Shown piece after piece: positions 1 through 9,672 of a stretch of 34,733 bases of DNA. The notes under the pieces are model-generated. The model saw only the letters and a program-made list of their open reading frames with translations. It was not told the origin of the DNA and made no database searches. Numbering within the stretch: position 1 is the first letter of the stretch; each line of letters starts with the position of its first letter. The DNA is from Minisyncoccota bacterium (lineage in GTDB: Bacteria > Patescibacteriota > Microgenomatia > UBA1400 > PJMF01). A program made the position numbers and the translations under genes. The DNA lies in assembly GCA_009885085.1 (NCBI GenBank), contig VFLK01000025.1:1-34733 (forward strand), written 5' to 3'.

Positions 1-1365
1 AAACATGGGCTAGTTTTCGGACTTTCCATATTGGGTGCGGTCATTGTTTTTTCCATCTTCATACCAACTATGGTTTCTAGTTTAGAATTTAAAAAAAGAA
101 ATTATGTGGGTTTGGTCGGAAATTATACAATCGACAACTTACCAAGAGAGATTACCGAGAAACTTAGTGCAGGATTAACAACAATCAATGAGGATGGATC
201 AGTATCACCATTGCTATCTCAAAGATGGAGCGTTGAACAAGACGGAAAAACCTACAGATTTATTCTAAAGGCAGATATCTATTGGAGAGATGGCAAGAAA
301 CTCGAACCTCAAGACATTAAATATAACTTTGAAGGTGTAGAAACAATAATTACTCCAAATGATATTGTTTTTAAGTTGCCTGATTCGTATGCACCATTCC
401 CTACAGTAGTATCTGAGCCAATAATTAGAAAAGAGGATGTCAAATATAACCTCTTCTTCACAAGACCAATATTAATAGGCATTGGAAAATACAAAATGTC
501 TGACTATGAAACAAAAGGTTTGAGAATAACCGAGGTAACATTAGACAGTAAAACAGATCGATACATTTATCGATTTTATTTAACAGAAAATGATGCTGTA
601 ACGGCATTCAAGCAAGGTGAGGTTGATGATTTGCCATATTTAACTAGAGAACAAGATATTTTTAGCTGGCCGAACATAAACCTTACTGAAACACTAAATA
701 CTAATAGATATTTAGCGGTTTTTTTCAATATAAGGAATTCTTTTTTCTCTAAAAGTGTGAGGCAAGCACTTTCATATGCAGTCGAAAATACAAGTGATGA
801 AACAGACGCAAACGGACCTATCGATCCAAAATCATGGGCTTTTCTTCCAGCTGGTAAATCTTATGAAAAAGATATGAACAGAGCTGTAGAAAGACTTTTG
901 GACGAAATACCTCAAACTAAAATGGATCTAGAATTAACAACCACATCATTATTTGAACCAGAAGCAGAAAAAATTAAAAATGATTGGGAAGAATTAGGAA
1001 AAAAAGCTTTTGAAGAATGTCAAACTTCTAGTAAAGTAACTGAAAAAAACCTATGCGAAAATGTAAATATAAGCGTATCTTTAAGAATTTCTAATTTCCC
1101 AGATATCAATAATTTTCAACTAATGCTAATTGGTCAAGAATCACCTCCCGATCCAGACCAATATTATTTATGGCACTCAGAACAGAATTCAAACTTTACA
1201 GGATATAAAAATACTCGTATCGATAACTTGCTAGAAAAAGGAAGAAAAACTGTTGACCAAAAGGAAAGAATTGAGATCTATCAAGAGTTTCAACAATTTT
1301 TTCTAGAAGACGCTCCTGCAATATTTATTAGACACCTATATTCTTATGAAGTGAGTAGAAAATAA
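1..1365 (+). CDS. ABC transporter extracellular solute-binding protein, family 5 (peptide/oligopeptide type), 5'-partial
   Basis: Frame is open to the window edge (KHGLVFGLSILGAVIVFSIF...), so the track start at 31 (TTG) is probably internal. SBP_bac_5-like content: 'LSAGLTTINEDGSVSPLLSQRWSVEQDGKTYRFILKADIYWRDGKKLEPQDIKYNFE', 'SVRQALSYA', 'PPDPDQYYLWHSEQNSNFTGYKNTRIDNLLEKGRK'. Confidence 0.85.
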   Translation, partial: KHGLVFGLSILGAVIVFSIFIPTMVSSLEFKKRNYVGLVGNYTIDNLPREITEKLSAGLTTINEDGSVSPLLSQRWSVEQDGKTYRFILKADIYWRDGKKLEPQDIKYNFEGVETIITPNDIVFKLPDSYAPFPTVVSEPIIRKEDVKYNLFFTRPILIGIGKYKMSDYETKGLRITEVTLDSKTDRYIYRFYLTENDAVTAFKQGEVDDLPYLTREQDIFSWPNINLTETLNTNRYLAVFFNIRNSFFSKSVRQALSYAVENTSDETDANGPIDPKSWAFLPAGKSYEKDMNRAVERLLDEIPQTKMDLELTTTSLFEPEAEKIKNDWEELGKKAFEECQTSSKVTEKNLCENVNISVSLRISNFPDINNFQLMLIGQESPPDPDQYYLWHSEQNSNFTGYKNTRIDNLLEKGRKTVDQKERIEIYQEFQQFFLEDAPAIFIRHLYSYEVSRK

Positions 1366-1366
1366 T

Positions 1367-2386
1367 TTATAATTTTCTCATTTTTTTTCTTAAAAATTCG
1401 AATGAAGATGTAAGACTATACTTTACTGATAGTGGAATGTCGTGAGAAGGCAAGTATTGAACTTCTTCACCTCCAAAGCCTCTCTTAAAAATCGAGACCC
1501 CAGCAAAACGGTGATTTTTTTCCTCTTCAGGAGCAATCCCCCAAAAATTATATTTTAATAATCCTCTCCTTTTTGCTTCCTTAATTGCCGCCCATTGGCA
1601 CGCATAACTTCCTGGAAATTTACCATTTTCTGGTGTTGAAATTCCATAGTGATAAACAGCCTCACCATTATAAAAAATAATAAAAGCTGATGCTAATAAA
1701 ATATCATCTTTGAATGAATGAATTAATATTACTTGATCGTCATCTAAAAATGAAGAAAATTGATTGAATAAAAAGTCATAAGAAAATGGAACGAACCCAT
1801 GTCGTTTGGCTAGATCATTTTGGAAATCACAAAACTTTTTAATGTCATTTTTATCTTTAGAAAAAATAGTTGTGATACCATCTTTCTCAGCTTTTTTAAT
1901 TGAGTAACGAGTATTCTTTCTCATTTGTTGCAAAATCTCATCCTCAGATTTTGTAAGATCTAGTTGAAGAGTTAAATCGGCTGTTAAATGCATTTGCGAA
2001 GCAACAGCTCCTAATTTTCTAACAGTGTCACTTAGTTTTTGAGAGTTTAATGATTGTGGTCTAAATCTGATAAATACAGCACTTTGCTCTTTTGCAATTC
2101 TCTTAATTTCTTCAAATGTTTGTGATACTAAATTCTCATCATCCCAATTTAATAATGGACCGCCAGCAATTGATAAATAGGTACCTCTCTTTGCAGCCTC
2201 TCTAACCAACTGAACCATGCCAACTAAATTTCCATCGTGTCTCACTAGTAACCTAGTAATAATTTTTCCCATTGATTCTTGAAACACTCCCCAATTCCAT
2301 GACTGCAAAAAGTTTGCTTCTTTAAATAACTTAATGTTTTGCTCCCAATTGTTTTTATCAGTAATGTATTCAAAATTTAGTGTCAT
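1367..2386 (-). CDS. FemAB/FemX-like peptidoglycan bridge aminoacyltransferase (GNAT-fold)
   Basis: 339 aa; 'FLQSWNWGVFQESMGK', 'MRKNTRYSIKKAEKDGI', 'YHYGISTPENGKFPGSYACQWAAIKEAKRRGLLKYNFWGI', 'FKRGFGGEEVQYL' are typical of FemAB proteins. Confidence 0.88.
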   Translation of the reverse strand: MTLNFEYITDKNNWEQNIKLFKEANFLQSWNWGVFQESMGKIITRLLVRHDGNLVGMVQLVREAAKRGTYLSIAGGPLLNWDDENLVSQTFEEIKRIAKEQSAVFIRFRPQSLNSQKLSDTVRKLGAVASQMHLTADLTLQLDLTKSEDEILQQMRKNTRYSIKKAEKDGITTIFSKDKNDIKKFCDFQNDLAKRHGFVPFSYDFLFNQFSSFLDDDQVILIHSFKDDILLASAFIIFYNGEAVYHYGISTPENGKFPGSYACQWAAIKEAKRRGLLKYNFWGIAPEEEKNHRFAGVSIFKRGFGGEEVQYLPSHDIPLSVKYSLTSSFEFLRKKMRKL

Positions 2387-2401
2387 ATAAAAACTGATCC
2401 T

Positions 2402-3718
2402 TTAAAATTTATTAACGATTTCAATAATTTTATTAGCATTTTCTAAAGTAATATTTTGATGAGTTGGTAAATTCAAAATTTCACCTGCAAGTTTTTCCGC
2501 ATTCTGAGCTGATCCCTGTTTATATGCGGAACTACAATTAATTTTTCCGCAGTCAACTGCATTACGATACCACCGGTCAGATAAATATATGCCATTATCT
2601 TTCATAAATTTAATTAATTTATCAACATTCGTGGTTCTAATTGAAAATCTCAAATTACTCCCAGTTTCGATATCTTTTTTTGTATTTACAATTTTAATAT
2701 TAGAATTAGAAATCTTGTCTAAATAATAATTTGCGATCTTTTTGCGGTGAATTAATTGTTGATCAAGTTTTATAAAAGATCTGTTAGTAAGTTCTGCATA
2801 TTCAGGACTCATTAAAGATACTTTTGATGTTTTTGAAATTGCTGGCGATGCAATTAAACCAATGGATCTAGATATTTTTAAAATGATTTTTCCAATAAAT
2901 ATATCGTGAGTTTTCCTTCCTAAAAAAGTAATTACTGGATAGATCATGTCTCTATATATAATATTTTTAGAAAGTTTCAGTAAATTATTCGTTATGAAAT
3001 TTTCAATTTTTGCTCTTTGGTCAACTGTTAAATTTTTGAACACTACGGCTCCGCCAGAAACAGCGTCGATTATTTTGTCTCTACCAAATGAAAAGATAAT
3101 AGCGTCAGCATTCATTCCCAAATAATTTCCATTAAAATCTACTCCACCAATTCCTTGTGCCAAATCCTCAATCAGAATTAAATTATTTTCTTTACACCAT
3201 TTTTTAATGTTAATAATATCTGCAGGAATTCCTAAACTATGTTGGACCAAAACTGCTTTTGAATCAAGATTTTTTTGGAACACTTTATTTAGAGTTTCAA
3301 CAGTCATGTTAGTTGAATTATTATCAATATCAACGTAAACAGGAGTCGCTCCTGATCTTTTAATTCCCTCTTCTACTGCGAAGCAAGTGAAAGCTTGCGT
3401 TAATACTTTGCCCTTTGCAGTCACATCTTTGTGCCCCAGGGCAGCTTCTCTGGCTTCGCTATGGCCCAGGCCAGCTTCTCTTCCTACGGAATTCACCTTC
3501 TTAACCTTCTCGTCACTTGAAAGTAAAATCCTCAATGAAAATTCAATTGCGTCTCTTCCTTTGTAAAACAAATATGAATTTCCATCATAAGTTTTATCTA
3601 AGTATTTATGTAACTTATCGATACTTCCAGTATCACCTTTTGATACTGTTTGTTTTAATGCTAACATCACAAAATTAAATGAGTAATTAGAACCTAAGCT
3701 GTTAAAAATCGATTTCAT
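2402..3718 (-). CDS. DegT/DnrJ/EryC1/StrS-family PLP-dependent aminotransferase
   Basis: 438 aa; 'QAFTCFAVEEGIKRSGATPVYVDID', 'LIEDLAQGIGG', 'IIFSFGRDKIIDAVSGGAVVF' (PLP-lysine region), C-terminal 'LNLPTHQNIT'. Contains an atypical insert, see findings. Confidence 0.88.
   Translation of the reverse strand: MKSIFNSLGSNYSFNFVMLALKQTVSKGDTGSIDKLHKYLDKTYDGNSYLFYKGRDAIEFSLRILLSSDEKVKKVNSVGREAGLGHSEAREAALGHKDVTAKGKVLTQAFTCFAVEEGIKRSGATPVYVDIDNNSTNMTVETLNKVFQKNLDSKAVLVQHSLGIPADIINIKKWCKENNLILIEDLAQGIGGVDFNGNYLGMNADAIIFSFGRDKIIDAVSGGAVVFKNLTVDQRAKIENFITNNLLKLSKNIIYRDMIYPVITFLGRKTHDIFIGKIILKISRSIGLIASPAISKTSKVSLMSPEYAELTNRSFIKLDQQLIHRKKIANYYLDKISNSNIKIVNTKKDIETGSNLRFSIRTTNVDKLIKFMKDNGIYLSDRWYRNAVDCGKINCSSAYKQGSAQNAEKLAGEILNLPTHQNITLENANKIIEIVNKF
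3430..3489 (-). repeat. GC-rich tandem repeat, 2 x 30 bp, in frame inside the aminotransferase gene; each unit carries a short palindrome
   Basis: Unit 1 tgtgccccagggcagcttctctggcttcgc (3430-3459), unit 2 tatggcccaggccagcttctcttcctacgg (3460-3489), 23/30 identical; 38/60 G+C. Encodes GREAGLGHSE/AREAALGHKD-like 10-aa repeats. Confidence 0.85.
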
Positions 3719-3719
3719 A

Positions 3720-5225
3720 TTATTTTAAATATTTATTTATCCATCCTGGCATTCTACCCTCAACCAAGATCATCTCATGATAAGTCAAATTTAACAAAAA
3801 GTTTATAATTCTAGTCTGATCATTTACAGATTCTGCACTGAACAATTTTTCTTTAAAAACATCTTGAAATTGTTTGATCCCAGACTCACCAACATAAAAA
3901 ACTGTGTCAAATACTTCAAATGCTTTTTTAGCTAATTCAGTGTGAATGCTATTTGACTCATCTCCTAGATCAACTATTCCTGATGTTATAAGAACTTTTT
4001 TTGGATGATTAATATGTGCTGCTAAATTAATTGCCGCAGAAAATCCATTTGGATTGCTAGTTCCTCCGTCATTAATAATTAGGCTTCCTACTTTTGTACT
4101 GTACGAATAAATAAACTTATCGTCGGGGACAAATTTTGAAATTGCTTCCACAATATCTTTATCAGTAACTTCGAGTTTTTGCGCTACTGAAAGAACCATT
4201 ACAACTATTTCAAGATAATGCATTCCAAGCAAATTAGTACTTACTTGCTGACCAGCAAAAACAAATTGAAGTTTCCCAACTTTGTTTAGATGAGCCTTCA
4301 TTACAACCGAATCTTTATTCTCAACTTTGGCTGCAATCATTTCAAGATTGCCTTTTGAATGAGAATTCTCGCCCATTCCTTTTTCACAAATCTTTTTGGC
4401 ACCAATATCATTTCCATTCCAAACCACAACTGAACCAGGATCTAAAGATTTTACTAACTCTGATTTTGCTTCAATAATCGAATCAACGCTACCAAATAGT
4501 CCCAGATGTTGCTTTGCTAGTCCAGTTATTATGGCTAAATTCGGCTTGAACCAAGATGCTAGGATCTTTATCTCTCCTTTTTTGTAGGCCCCATATTCAA
4601 GAATCATAATCTCCTGATTTTTGAAACCTTTATTAATACTTTGAGCAACAGAAAATTTTGTGTTAAATGATTTTGGAGTTTTAAAAACACTAAATTTTTT
4701 TTCTAGAACCGCTGCTAAAAGTACTTTAGTGGAAGTTTTTCCATAGCTTCCTGTGATCCCAATAATTTTTGGTTTTAAGTTTTTAACTTTTGAGTGAGCT
4801 GATAATAATTCCAACCAAACTCTAAATGAAGCTACTAAAGCTGTTGGTAAAACTGCAACTAGTATCAATAATGGAATGACTGCTAAATAAATCAATAATC
4901 CAAATATCATTAGCAAAATAAAAGCAATACTTCCAAATAAAAGACTTCTACTAACTAAGCATGTCACTAAAAATAAAAATATAACTATAAAAATAATTGT
5001 AACTATTATAATTCTTGAAGTTATTCTAGGTCGCTTTAAACCAGTTCTTGAAAAATCTTTTTTTTGAGGAAATATTCTAAATATCTCTTTTTTTCCTTCA
5101 TCTGATTTAATAAATAAAATTAATCTATCAGCTCTATATTCTTTTTGCTGAGCAATCGCTAACCATCGTAAAGCTCTAATGAAAAATGATGTTAAAAATA
5201 GAGTTAGGATTGATAAAGTCTTCAT
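3720..5225 (-). CDS. Membrane-anchored Mur ligase family protein (MurF-like)
   Basis: 501 aa; several N-terminal hydrophobic segments, then Mur ligase P-loop 'IIGITGSYGKTSTKVLLAAVL', 'AIITGLAKQHLGLFGSVDSIIEAKSELVKSL', 'NDGGTSNPNGFSAAI', 'LTSGIVDLGDESNSIHTELA'. Confidence 0.85.
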   Translation of the reverse strand: MKTLSILTLFLTSFFIRALRWLAIAQQKEYRADRLILFIKSDEGKKEIFRIFPQKKDFSRTGLKRPRITSRIIIVTIIFIVIFLFLVTCLVSRSLLFGSIAFILLMIFGLLIYLAVIPLLILVAVLPTALVASFRVWLELLSAHSKVKNLKPKIIGITGSYGKTSTKVLLAAVLEKKFSVFKTPKSFNTKFSVAQSINKGFKNQEIMILEYGAYKKGEIKILASWFKPNLAIITGLAKQHLGLFGSVDSIIEAKSELVKSLDPGSVVVWNGNDIGAKKICEKGMGENSHSKGNLEMIAAKVENKDSVVMKAHLNKVGKLQFVFAGQQVSTNLLGMHYLEIVVMVLSVAQKLEVTDKDIVEAISKFVPDDKFIYSYSTKVGSLIINDGGTSNPNGFSAAINLAAHINHPKKVLITSGIVDLGDESNSIHTELAKKAFEVFDTVFYVGESGIKQFQDVFKEKLFSAESVNDQTRIINFLLNLTYHEMILVEGRMPGWINKYLK

Positions 5226-5236
5226 AAATAATTAAT

Positions 5237-5962
5237 TTAAAAAATAAAATCATTCACTAATTTTGCAGTTTCCTTTGGATGTGTGAATTGTGGCGAATGT
5301 CTAGCATCTTTAATAAATTCAAGTTGACTATTTGAAATTAACAAATGCATTTTTTTAGCATTCTTCACAGGAGTTGTTAAATCATTCTCTCCCCAAATTA
5401 TCTTTGTCGGAACCGTAACTTGTGGCAAATCTTCAAAAATTTGGTTATTCAAAACTTTTGCCATAGTTTTTCTCAACAAAGGAGAAGCATTTTTATAATC
5501 TGCCTCACGTGCTAATTTGTACAGCAAGTTCCTAAAAAATTCTCCTCTTAACAAAACCTTTCCGACTTTAGATACAATCAAAAAAGCCGTTCGTTTGAAA
5601 ACTGCTTTTGGTGACATATCTCTAATACCAGAACTATCAAGTAAAATTAATTTTTCAATTTTTTCATTATTTTGTGCGGCATATTTAATGGCTAACTGGC
5701 CACCAAAAGAATGACCTAACAAAATAATTTTTTTATCCTTTGAATTCTCATTTATTTGCGTAGTAAGCCACAATAAATAGTTGTCAAGATTCCAAACTTC
5801 ATTCAATGGTGCTGAAAGTCCTGGAATTTTCAAAAACTCAACATGTAGACCATTAACTTCCAACTCATCAATAAATGGTTGCCACATTTTTTTATTTTCA
5901 TCAGCTCCTCTAACAGCCCAGCCGTGTAATATAAATATCGTTTTCATTTTTTTATAGACCAA
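5237..5962 (-). CDS. Alpha/beta hydrolase fold protein
   Basis: 'IFILHGWAV', nucleophile elbow 'LLGHSFGGQLAIKYA', 'VPTKIIWGENDLTTPVKNAKKM', 'DARHSPQFTHPKETAKLVNDFI'. Likely start is the internal ATG at 5947 (MKTIFILHG). Confidence 0.88.
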   Translation of the reverse strand: MVYKKMKTIFILHGWAVRGADENKKMWQPFIDELEVNGLHVEFLKIPGLSAPLNEVWNLDNYLLWLTTQINENSKDKKIILLGHSFGGQLAIKYAAQNNEKIEKLILLDSSGIRDMSPKAVFKRTAFLIVSKVGKVLLRGEFFRNLLYKLAREADYKNASPLLRKTMAKVLNNQIFEDLPQVTVPTKIIWGENDLTTPVKNAKKMHLLISNSQLEFIKDARHSPQFTHPKETAKLVNDFIF

Positions 5963-6004
5963 TCTTTACTTTAGAATACAACCTTGAGTCAATTGTAGTA
6001 TATT

Positions 6005-6033
6005 TTGAGTGTTTTAGCAGTTTCAGTTATAAT
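6005..6033 (+). promoter_or_regulatory. Sigma70-type promoter upstream of the cyclophilin gene
   Basis: TTGAGT (6005-6010), 17-nt spacer, TATAAT (6028-6033). Confidence 0.65.
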
Positions 6034-6088
6034 AGACTAGTTGCGAAATGTAAAATAAACAACAATTTTATTTCGTTACGAGTCTATT
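6031..6088 (+). promoter_or_regulatory. Imperfect inverted repeat overlapping the -10 box and the predicted 5' UTR
   Basis: AATAGACT (6031-6038)/AGTCTATT (6081-6088); CGAAAT (6044-6049)/ATTTCG (6070-6075); AAAAT (6052-6056)/ATTTT (6065-6069). Confidence 0.6.
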
Positions 6089-6138
6089 TTCAATTTAAAA
6101 GTTGCAACTCTTTGATTCTTAAGTATACTAGCAAGCAT

Positions 6139-6837
6139 ATGAAAAACTCACGAATAATTGCCCTTATTGCGCTTCTAGCATCTACCACGATATTATTTTC
6201 CGGATGTACCAACCCAGAAAATGCAGACGATGCAAATGATACTCCAGATGATATTAAAATAAATTTTGATTCAACTAATAAGGATTCAGGTATAGAATTA
6301 ACAGATACTAAATTATCAAATAAGGAAACAGTAACACCAATGCCAAATAAACAATACAAAACAATTGAAGACTTCAAAAAAATTGACGCAACCCAAGCAG
6401 TTTTTGAAACAACAAAGGGCACTTTGGTAATCGATCTTTACAGAGACAAAACTCCTTTAACAACAGCAAACTTTCTAGATTTAATTGATAATGGCTTCTA
6501 CGATGGAATAATTTTTCACAGAGTAATACCTGGATTTATGGCCCAAGTTGGTGATCCTTTTACAAAAATACCTGGAAATGAAAGCAAATGGGGAATGGGA
6601 GATCCAGGATATAAAATAATGGATGAATTTGATCCTACACTCAAGCATGATTCACCAGGAATTCTTTCAATGGCAAACTCAGGACTAAACACCGGTGGTA
6701 GTCAAATATTTATAACTTACGCCCCACAGCCTCACCTAGATGGAAAACATGCGGTTTTTGGAAAATTGGTCGAAGGCATGGATGTCCTAGAGTCAATAGA
6801 AGTTGGCGATAAGATCATCAAAGCAAGCTATAGATAG
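6139..6837 (+). CDS. Peptidyl-prolyl cis-trans isomerase, cyclophilin type, predicted lipoprotein
   Basis: Signal peptide with lipobox 'LLASTTILFSGC'; cyclophilin signatures 'FLDLIDNGFYDGIIFHRVIPGFMAQVGDP', 'GILSMANSGLNTGGSQIFITYAPQPHLDGKHAVFGKLVEGMDVL'. Track ORF starts at 6112; ATG at 6139 fits the signal peptide. Confidence 0.93.
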   Translation: MKNSRIIALIALLASTTILFSGCTNPENADDANDTPDDIKINFDSTNKDSGIELTDTKLSNKETVTPMPNKQYKTIEDFKKIDATQAVFETTKGTLVIDLYRDKTPLTTANFLDLIDNGFYDGIIFHRVIPGFMAQVGDPFTKIPGNESKWGMGDPGYKIMDEFDPTLKHDSPGILSMANSGLNTGGSQIFITYAPQPHLDGKHAVFGKLVEGMDVLESIEVGDKIIKASYR

Positions 6838-6853
6838 TAGAATGAGATAATTA

Positions 6854-8533
6854 ATGTGGAAAAGAATCTTAATATTATTAGGGATAATTTCTGTAACATT
6901 TTTTGCCATTCTAATTTTCCTAATATCTCGCACTTTCAACCAATTAAATAATGGTAATTTTCAAGAAGCAAGAGAAACTGCGCTTCAATGCCTTTTAATT
7001 ATCGAACCTCTTTCAAAGTTTACCTTTTCTAAGAACAACGATATTGAGTTACTTAAGAATTCACTAAATTTAATTAGTGATATACCCTCTTATTCCGAAA
7101 CTTTGATATTAGCTAGCAACTTAAATCAAAATGAAAAATATATTTTTGATATATCAGGCTTAAAAAACATTTTAAATGAACTAGATCAAAGAATTAATAC
7201 TATAAATAATCAAATTTCTCAGTCAAAAATTGCGAATACAGTAATCAATGAAGACAAACTTCAAAAATTTAATCAATTGTCTAAAGCATTACCTGATTTT
7301 ATTAAATTTTTAGATAGCTTTTCAAATCAGGATCAAAAAATAATTATTGTTTTTCAGAACTCAGATGAGATCCGAGCAACTGGTGGTTTTATGGGCTCAT
7401 ATACCGTTTTAGATATCGTTGATGGAAAAGTTTTAGAAATTGTAACTGAAGACATTTATGATGCAGATGGTCAATTTGAAGGTTTTATTGAAGCTCCAAG
7501 TGGAGTTAAAGAATACTTGAGCGATGGCAAAGGCTTGAGACTTCCAAATGCCAACTGGAATCCAGATTTCCCAACAAGTGCTGAACAGATATTGCAGTTT
7601 TTTGCATTCGGAAATAAAAAAAATGTTACCACTCTTGTTGCCGTTAACCCAGATTATGCAAAGCTAATTTTATCGATTACTGGCAGCATCACTCTCAACG
7701 ATTATAATACGATAGTAAACAAAGATAATGTCACCGAAGTACTTAGATCGAGAAGAAGCTCATTTTTCCCAGGAAGCACAGAAAAAAAGCACCTTCTTGC
7801 TCAACTGTTAACACAAGTTCAAATTAAAATTAGTAATCTTGACGTTAAGTCTAAAATTAATATTCTTCAAGAATCTATAAATCAATTTTCTTATAACAAT
7901 ATTCAGCTTTATTCTAATGTTGATGAAATTGACGAAATAATTTCAAAATATAGGTTTAGGCAAGAACTCGAATATAAGGAGAATGCAGATTATCTTTTTA
8001 TAGTAGAATCAAATGTTGGAATTAACAAAGCAAATAAAAATATCAACCGTGACGTATTAATTGATAAAAATAATAATGAAACTTTAATAACAGTTAATTT
8101 CAAAAATAACAATTTCTCCCCAACGATTTCCAATTTAACAGGCTTAATCGACGAAGACGTTATAAATATTGATAAATCTAGCAACGGCAATGAAGCAAAT
8201 CACCTTGGATATGTAAATTATCAAAGAATTTTCATAAAACCAGAGCAAAGTTTGGATTTTATTAAATATAACGATATACAAATTTCTGATTGGCATGAAG
8301 GCATTATTAAAAATTCAAAAAATGAGGAATTTAAAGAAATTGGTTTTATTGTCACACTTAAAGAACAGGAAAGTTCTAAACTTGAAATTAAATTAAAAAA
8401 TCCTCAATCAGATGAAAATCAAATTTATATTCAAAAACAGCCAGGATTACCCGCAACTCCATACACGATTAAAAAAGACTCTTTTATTGCGCAATTTTTA
8501 TTAGAACAAAATACTCTGGTCAAACTCCAATAA
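6854..8533 (+). CDS. DUF4012 domain-containing membrane-anchored protein
   Basis: N-terminal TM, 'KIIIVFQNSDEIRATGGFMGSYTVLDIVDGKV' and 'NPDFPTSAEQILQFF' typical of DUF4012. Confidence 0.8.
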   Translation: MWKRILILLGIISVTFFAILIFLISRTFNQLNNGNFQEARETALQCLLIIEPLSKFTFSKNNDIELLKNSLNLISDIPSYSETLILASNLNQNEKYIFDISGLKNILNELDQRINTINNQISQSKIANTVINEDKLQKFNQLSKALPDFIKFLDSFSNQDQKIIIVFQNSDEIRATGGFMGSYTVLDIVDGKVLEIVTEDIYDADGQFEGFIEAPSGVKEYLSDGKGLRLPNANWNPDFPTSAEQILQFFAFGNKKNVTTLVAVNPDYAKLILSITGSITLNDYNTIVNKDNVTEVLRSRRSSFFPGSTEKKHLLAQLLTQVQIKISNLDVKSKINILQESINQFSYNNIQLYSNVDEIDEIISKYRFRQELEYKENADYLFIVESNVGINKANKNINRDVLIDKNNNETLITVNFKNNNFSPTISNLTGLIDEDVINIDKSSNGNEANHLGYVNYQRIFIKPEQSLDFIKYNDIQISDWHEGIIKNSKNEEFKEIGFIVTLKEQESSKLEIKLKNPQSDENQIYIQKQPGLPATPYTIKKDSFIAQFLLEQNTLVKLQ

Positions 8534-8558
8534 ACTAGATTCATGATAAAATCATTCT

Positions 8559-9653
8559 ATGAATTCAAGTCACGAGCCATCACTACTTATCGAAAACGCA
8601 AATGAATATTTATCATCAACAGAGATAGAGGCACTTAAAAAAGAGCTAAGTGATCTAGAGGAAAAAACTTTTTTACCTAATTTTTGGCAATCTAAAGAAG
8701 CAAAAAAGGTAATGAAAAGCACCTCACTTGTGAAAGAAGATATTGATGATTTTGAGTCAGTAAAAAATTTGAGCGATGAACTAAAAACCTATCAAGAGTT
8801 AATTTCTGAAGAAAAAGATGTTGCATCTATTAAAAACCTTGAAATAGATTTGAATATCACTTGTTCAAAACTATCAAAAAAACTAAACGAGTTAAAATTA
8901 AAACAATACTTAAGCAGTAAATATGATAATTATGGAGCCATACTCTCTGTTCATTCTGGTCAAGGTGGAACTGAAGCAATGGACTGGGCATCTATGCTCA
9001 AAAGAATGTATTCTAGATTCTTTGAAAGAAAAGGTTGGAAAGCGACTCTTATTTCAGAATCACGAGGTGAAGAAGCTGGAATAAAGTCAGCAGAATTTCA
9101 AATTGATAGCCAATATGCCTACGGATATTTAAAAAATGAACAAGGTACTCATAGATTAGTCAGACAGAGTCCTTTTAATGCTGATAGCCTGAGACAAACT
9201 TCATTTGCCTTGGTAGAAACTTTACCTCTAATCGATGAGAATGATGAAGAAATAGAAATTAGCGATACAGAGCTTAACTGGAACTTTTCAAGAGCTGGCG
9301 GAGCTGGAGGTCAGAATGTTAATAAAGTGAATACCGCAGTTGAATTGACCCACGTACCAACTGGAATTGTTGTAAGGTGCAGAGAAGAAAGAAGTCAGGT
9401 ACAAAATAAAGAAAAAGCACTTATTAAACTCAAAAGAAAACTTGCGCAAATAGAAGCCCAAAGACTTCAAGACGAACTAAACAAAGAAAAAGGAGTTCAC
9501 GTAAATGCAAGTTTTGGAAATCAAATTAGAAACTATGTTTTGCACCCTTATAAATTAGTAAAAGATACAAGAACTCAAGTAGAAACCACAAACACAGAAG
9601 CAGTTTTAGACGGTGACATAGACTTATTTATTCAAGAGGAAATTAAATTGTAA
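8559..9653 (+). CDS. prfB: Peptide chain release factor 2
   Basis: '[25 protein letters not shown]', GGQ motif '[27 protein letters not shown]', '[22 protein letters not shown]'. Contiguous ORF. Confidence 0.95.
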   Translation: MNSSHEPSLLIENANEYLSSTEIEALKKELSDLEEKTFLPNFWQSKEAKKVMKSTSLVKEDIDDFESVKNLSDELKTYQELISEEKDVASIKNLEIDLNITCSKLSKKLNELKLKQYLSSKYDNYGAILSVHSGQGGTEAMDWASMLKRMYSRFFERKGWKATLISESRGEEAGIKSAEFQIDSQYAYGYLKNEQGTHRLVRQSPFNADSLRQTSFALVETLPLIDENDEEIEISDTELNWNFSRAGGAGGQNVNKVNTAVELTHVPTGIVVRCREERSQVQNKEKALIKLKRKLAQIEAQRLQDELNKEKGVHVNASFGNQIRNYVLHPYKLVKDTRTQVETTNTEAVLDGDIDLFIQEEIKL

Positions 9654-9672
9654 ATAAGTTATAATTTAATAT

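Noticed and set aside
309-494. Small antisense ORFs (309-494, 4396-4587, 5517-5714, 6090-6422, 7990-8190, 9288-9470, 11011-11196, 11273-11458, 12319-12525, 13055-13348, 14184-14456, 17139-17384, 17467-17685, 18604-18786)
   Set aside because: Each lies largely or wholly opposite a well-supported gene, with no recognisable domain.
8559-9653. Programmed +1 frameshift in prfB
   Set aside because: prfB reads as one uninterrupted ORF from ATG 8559; no in-frame UGA site is needed.
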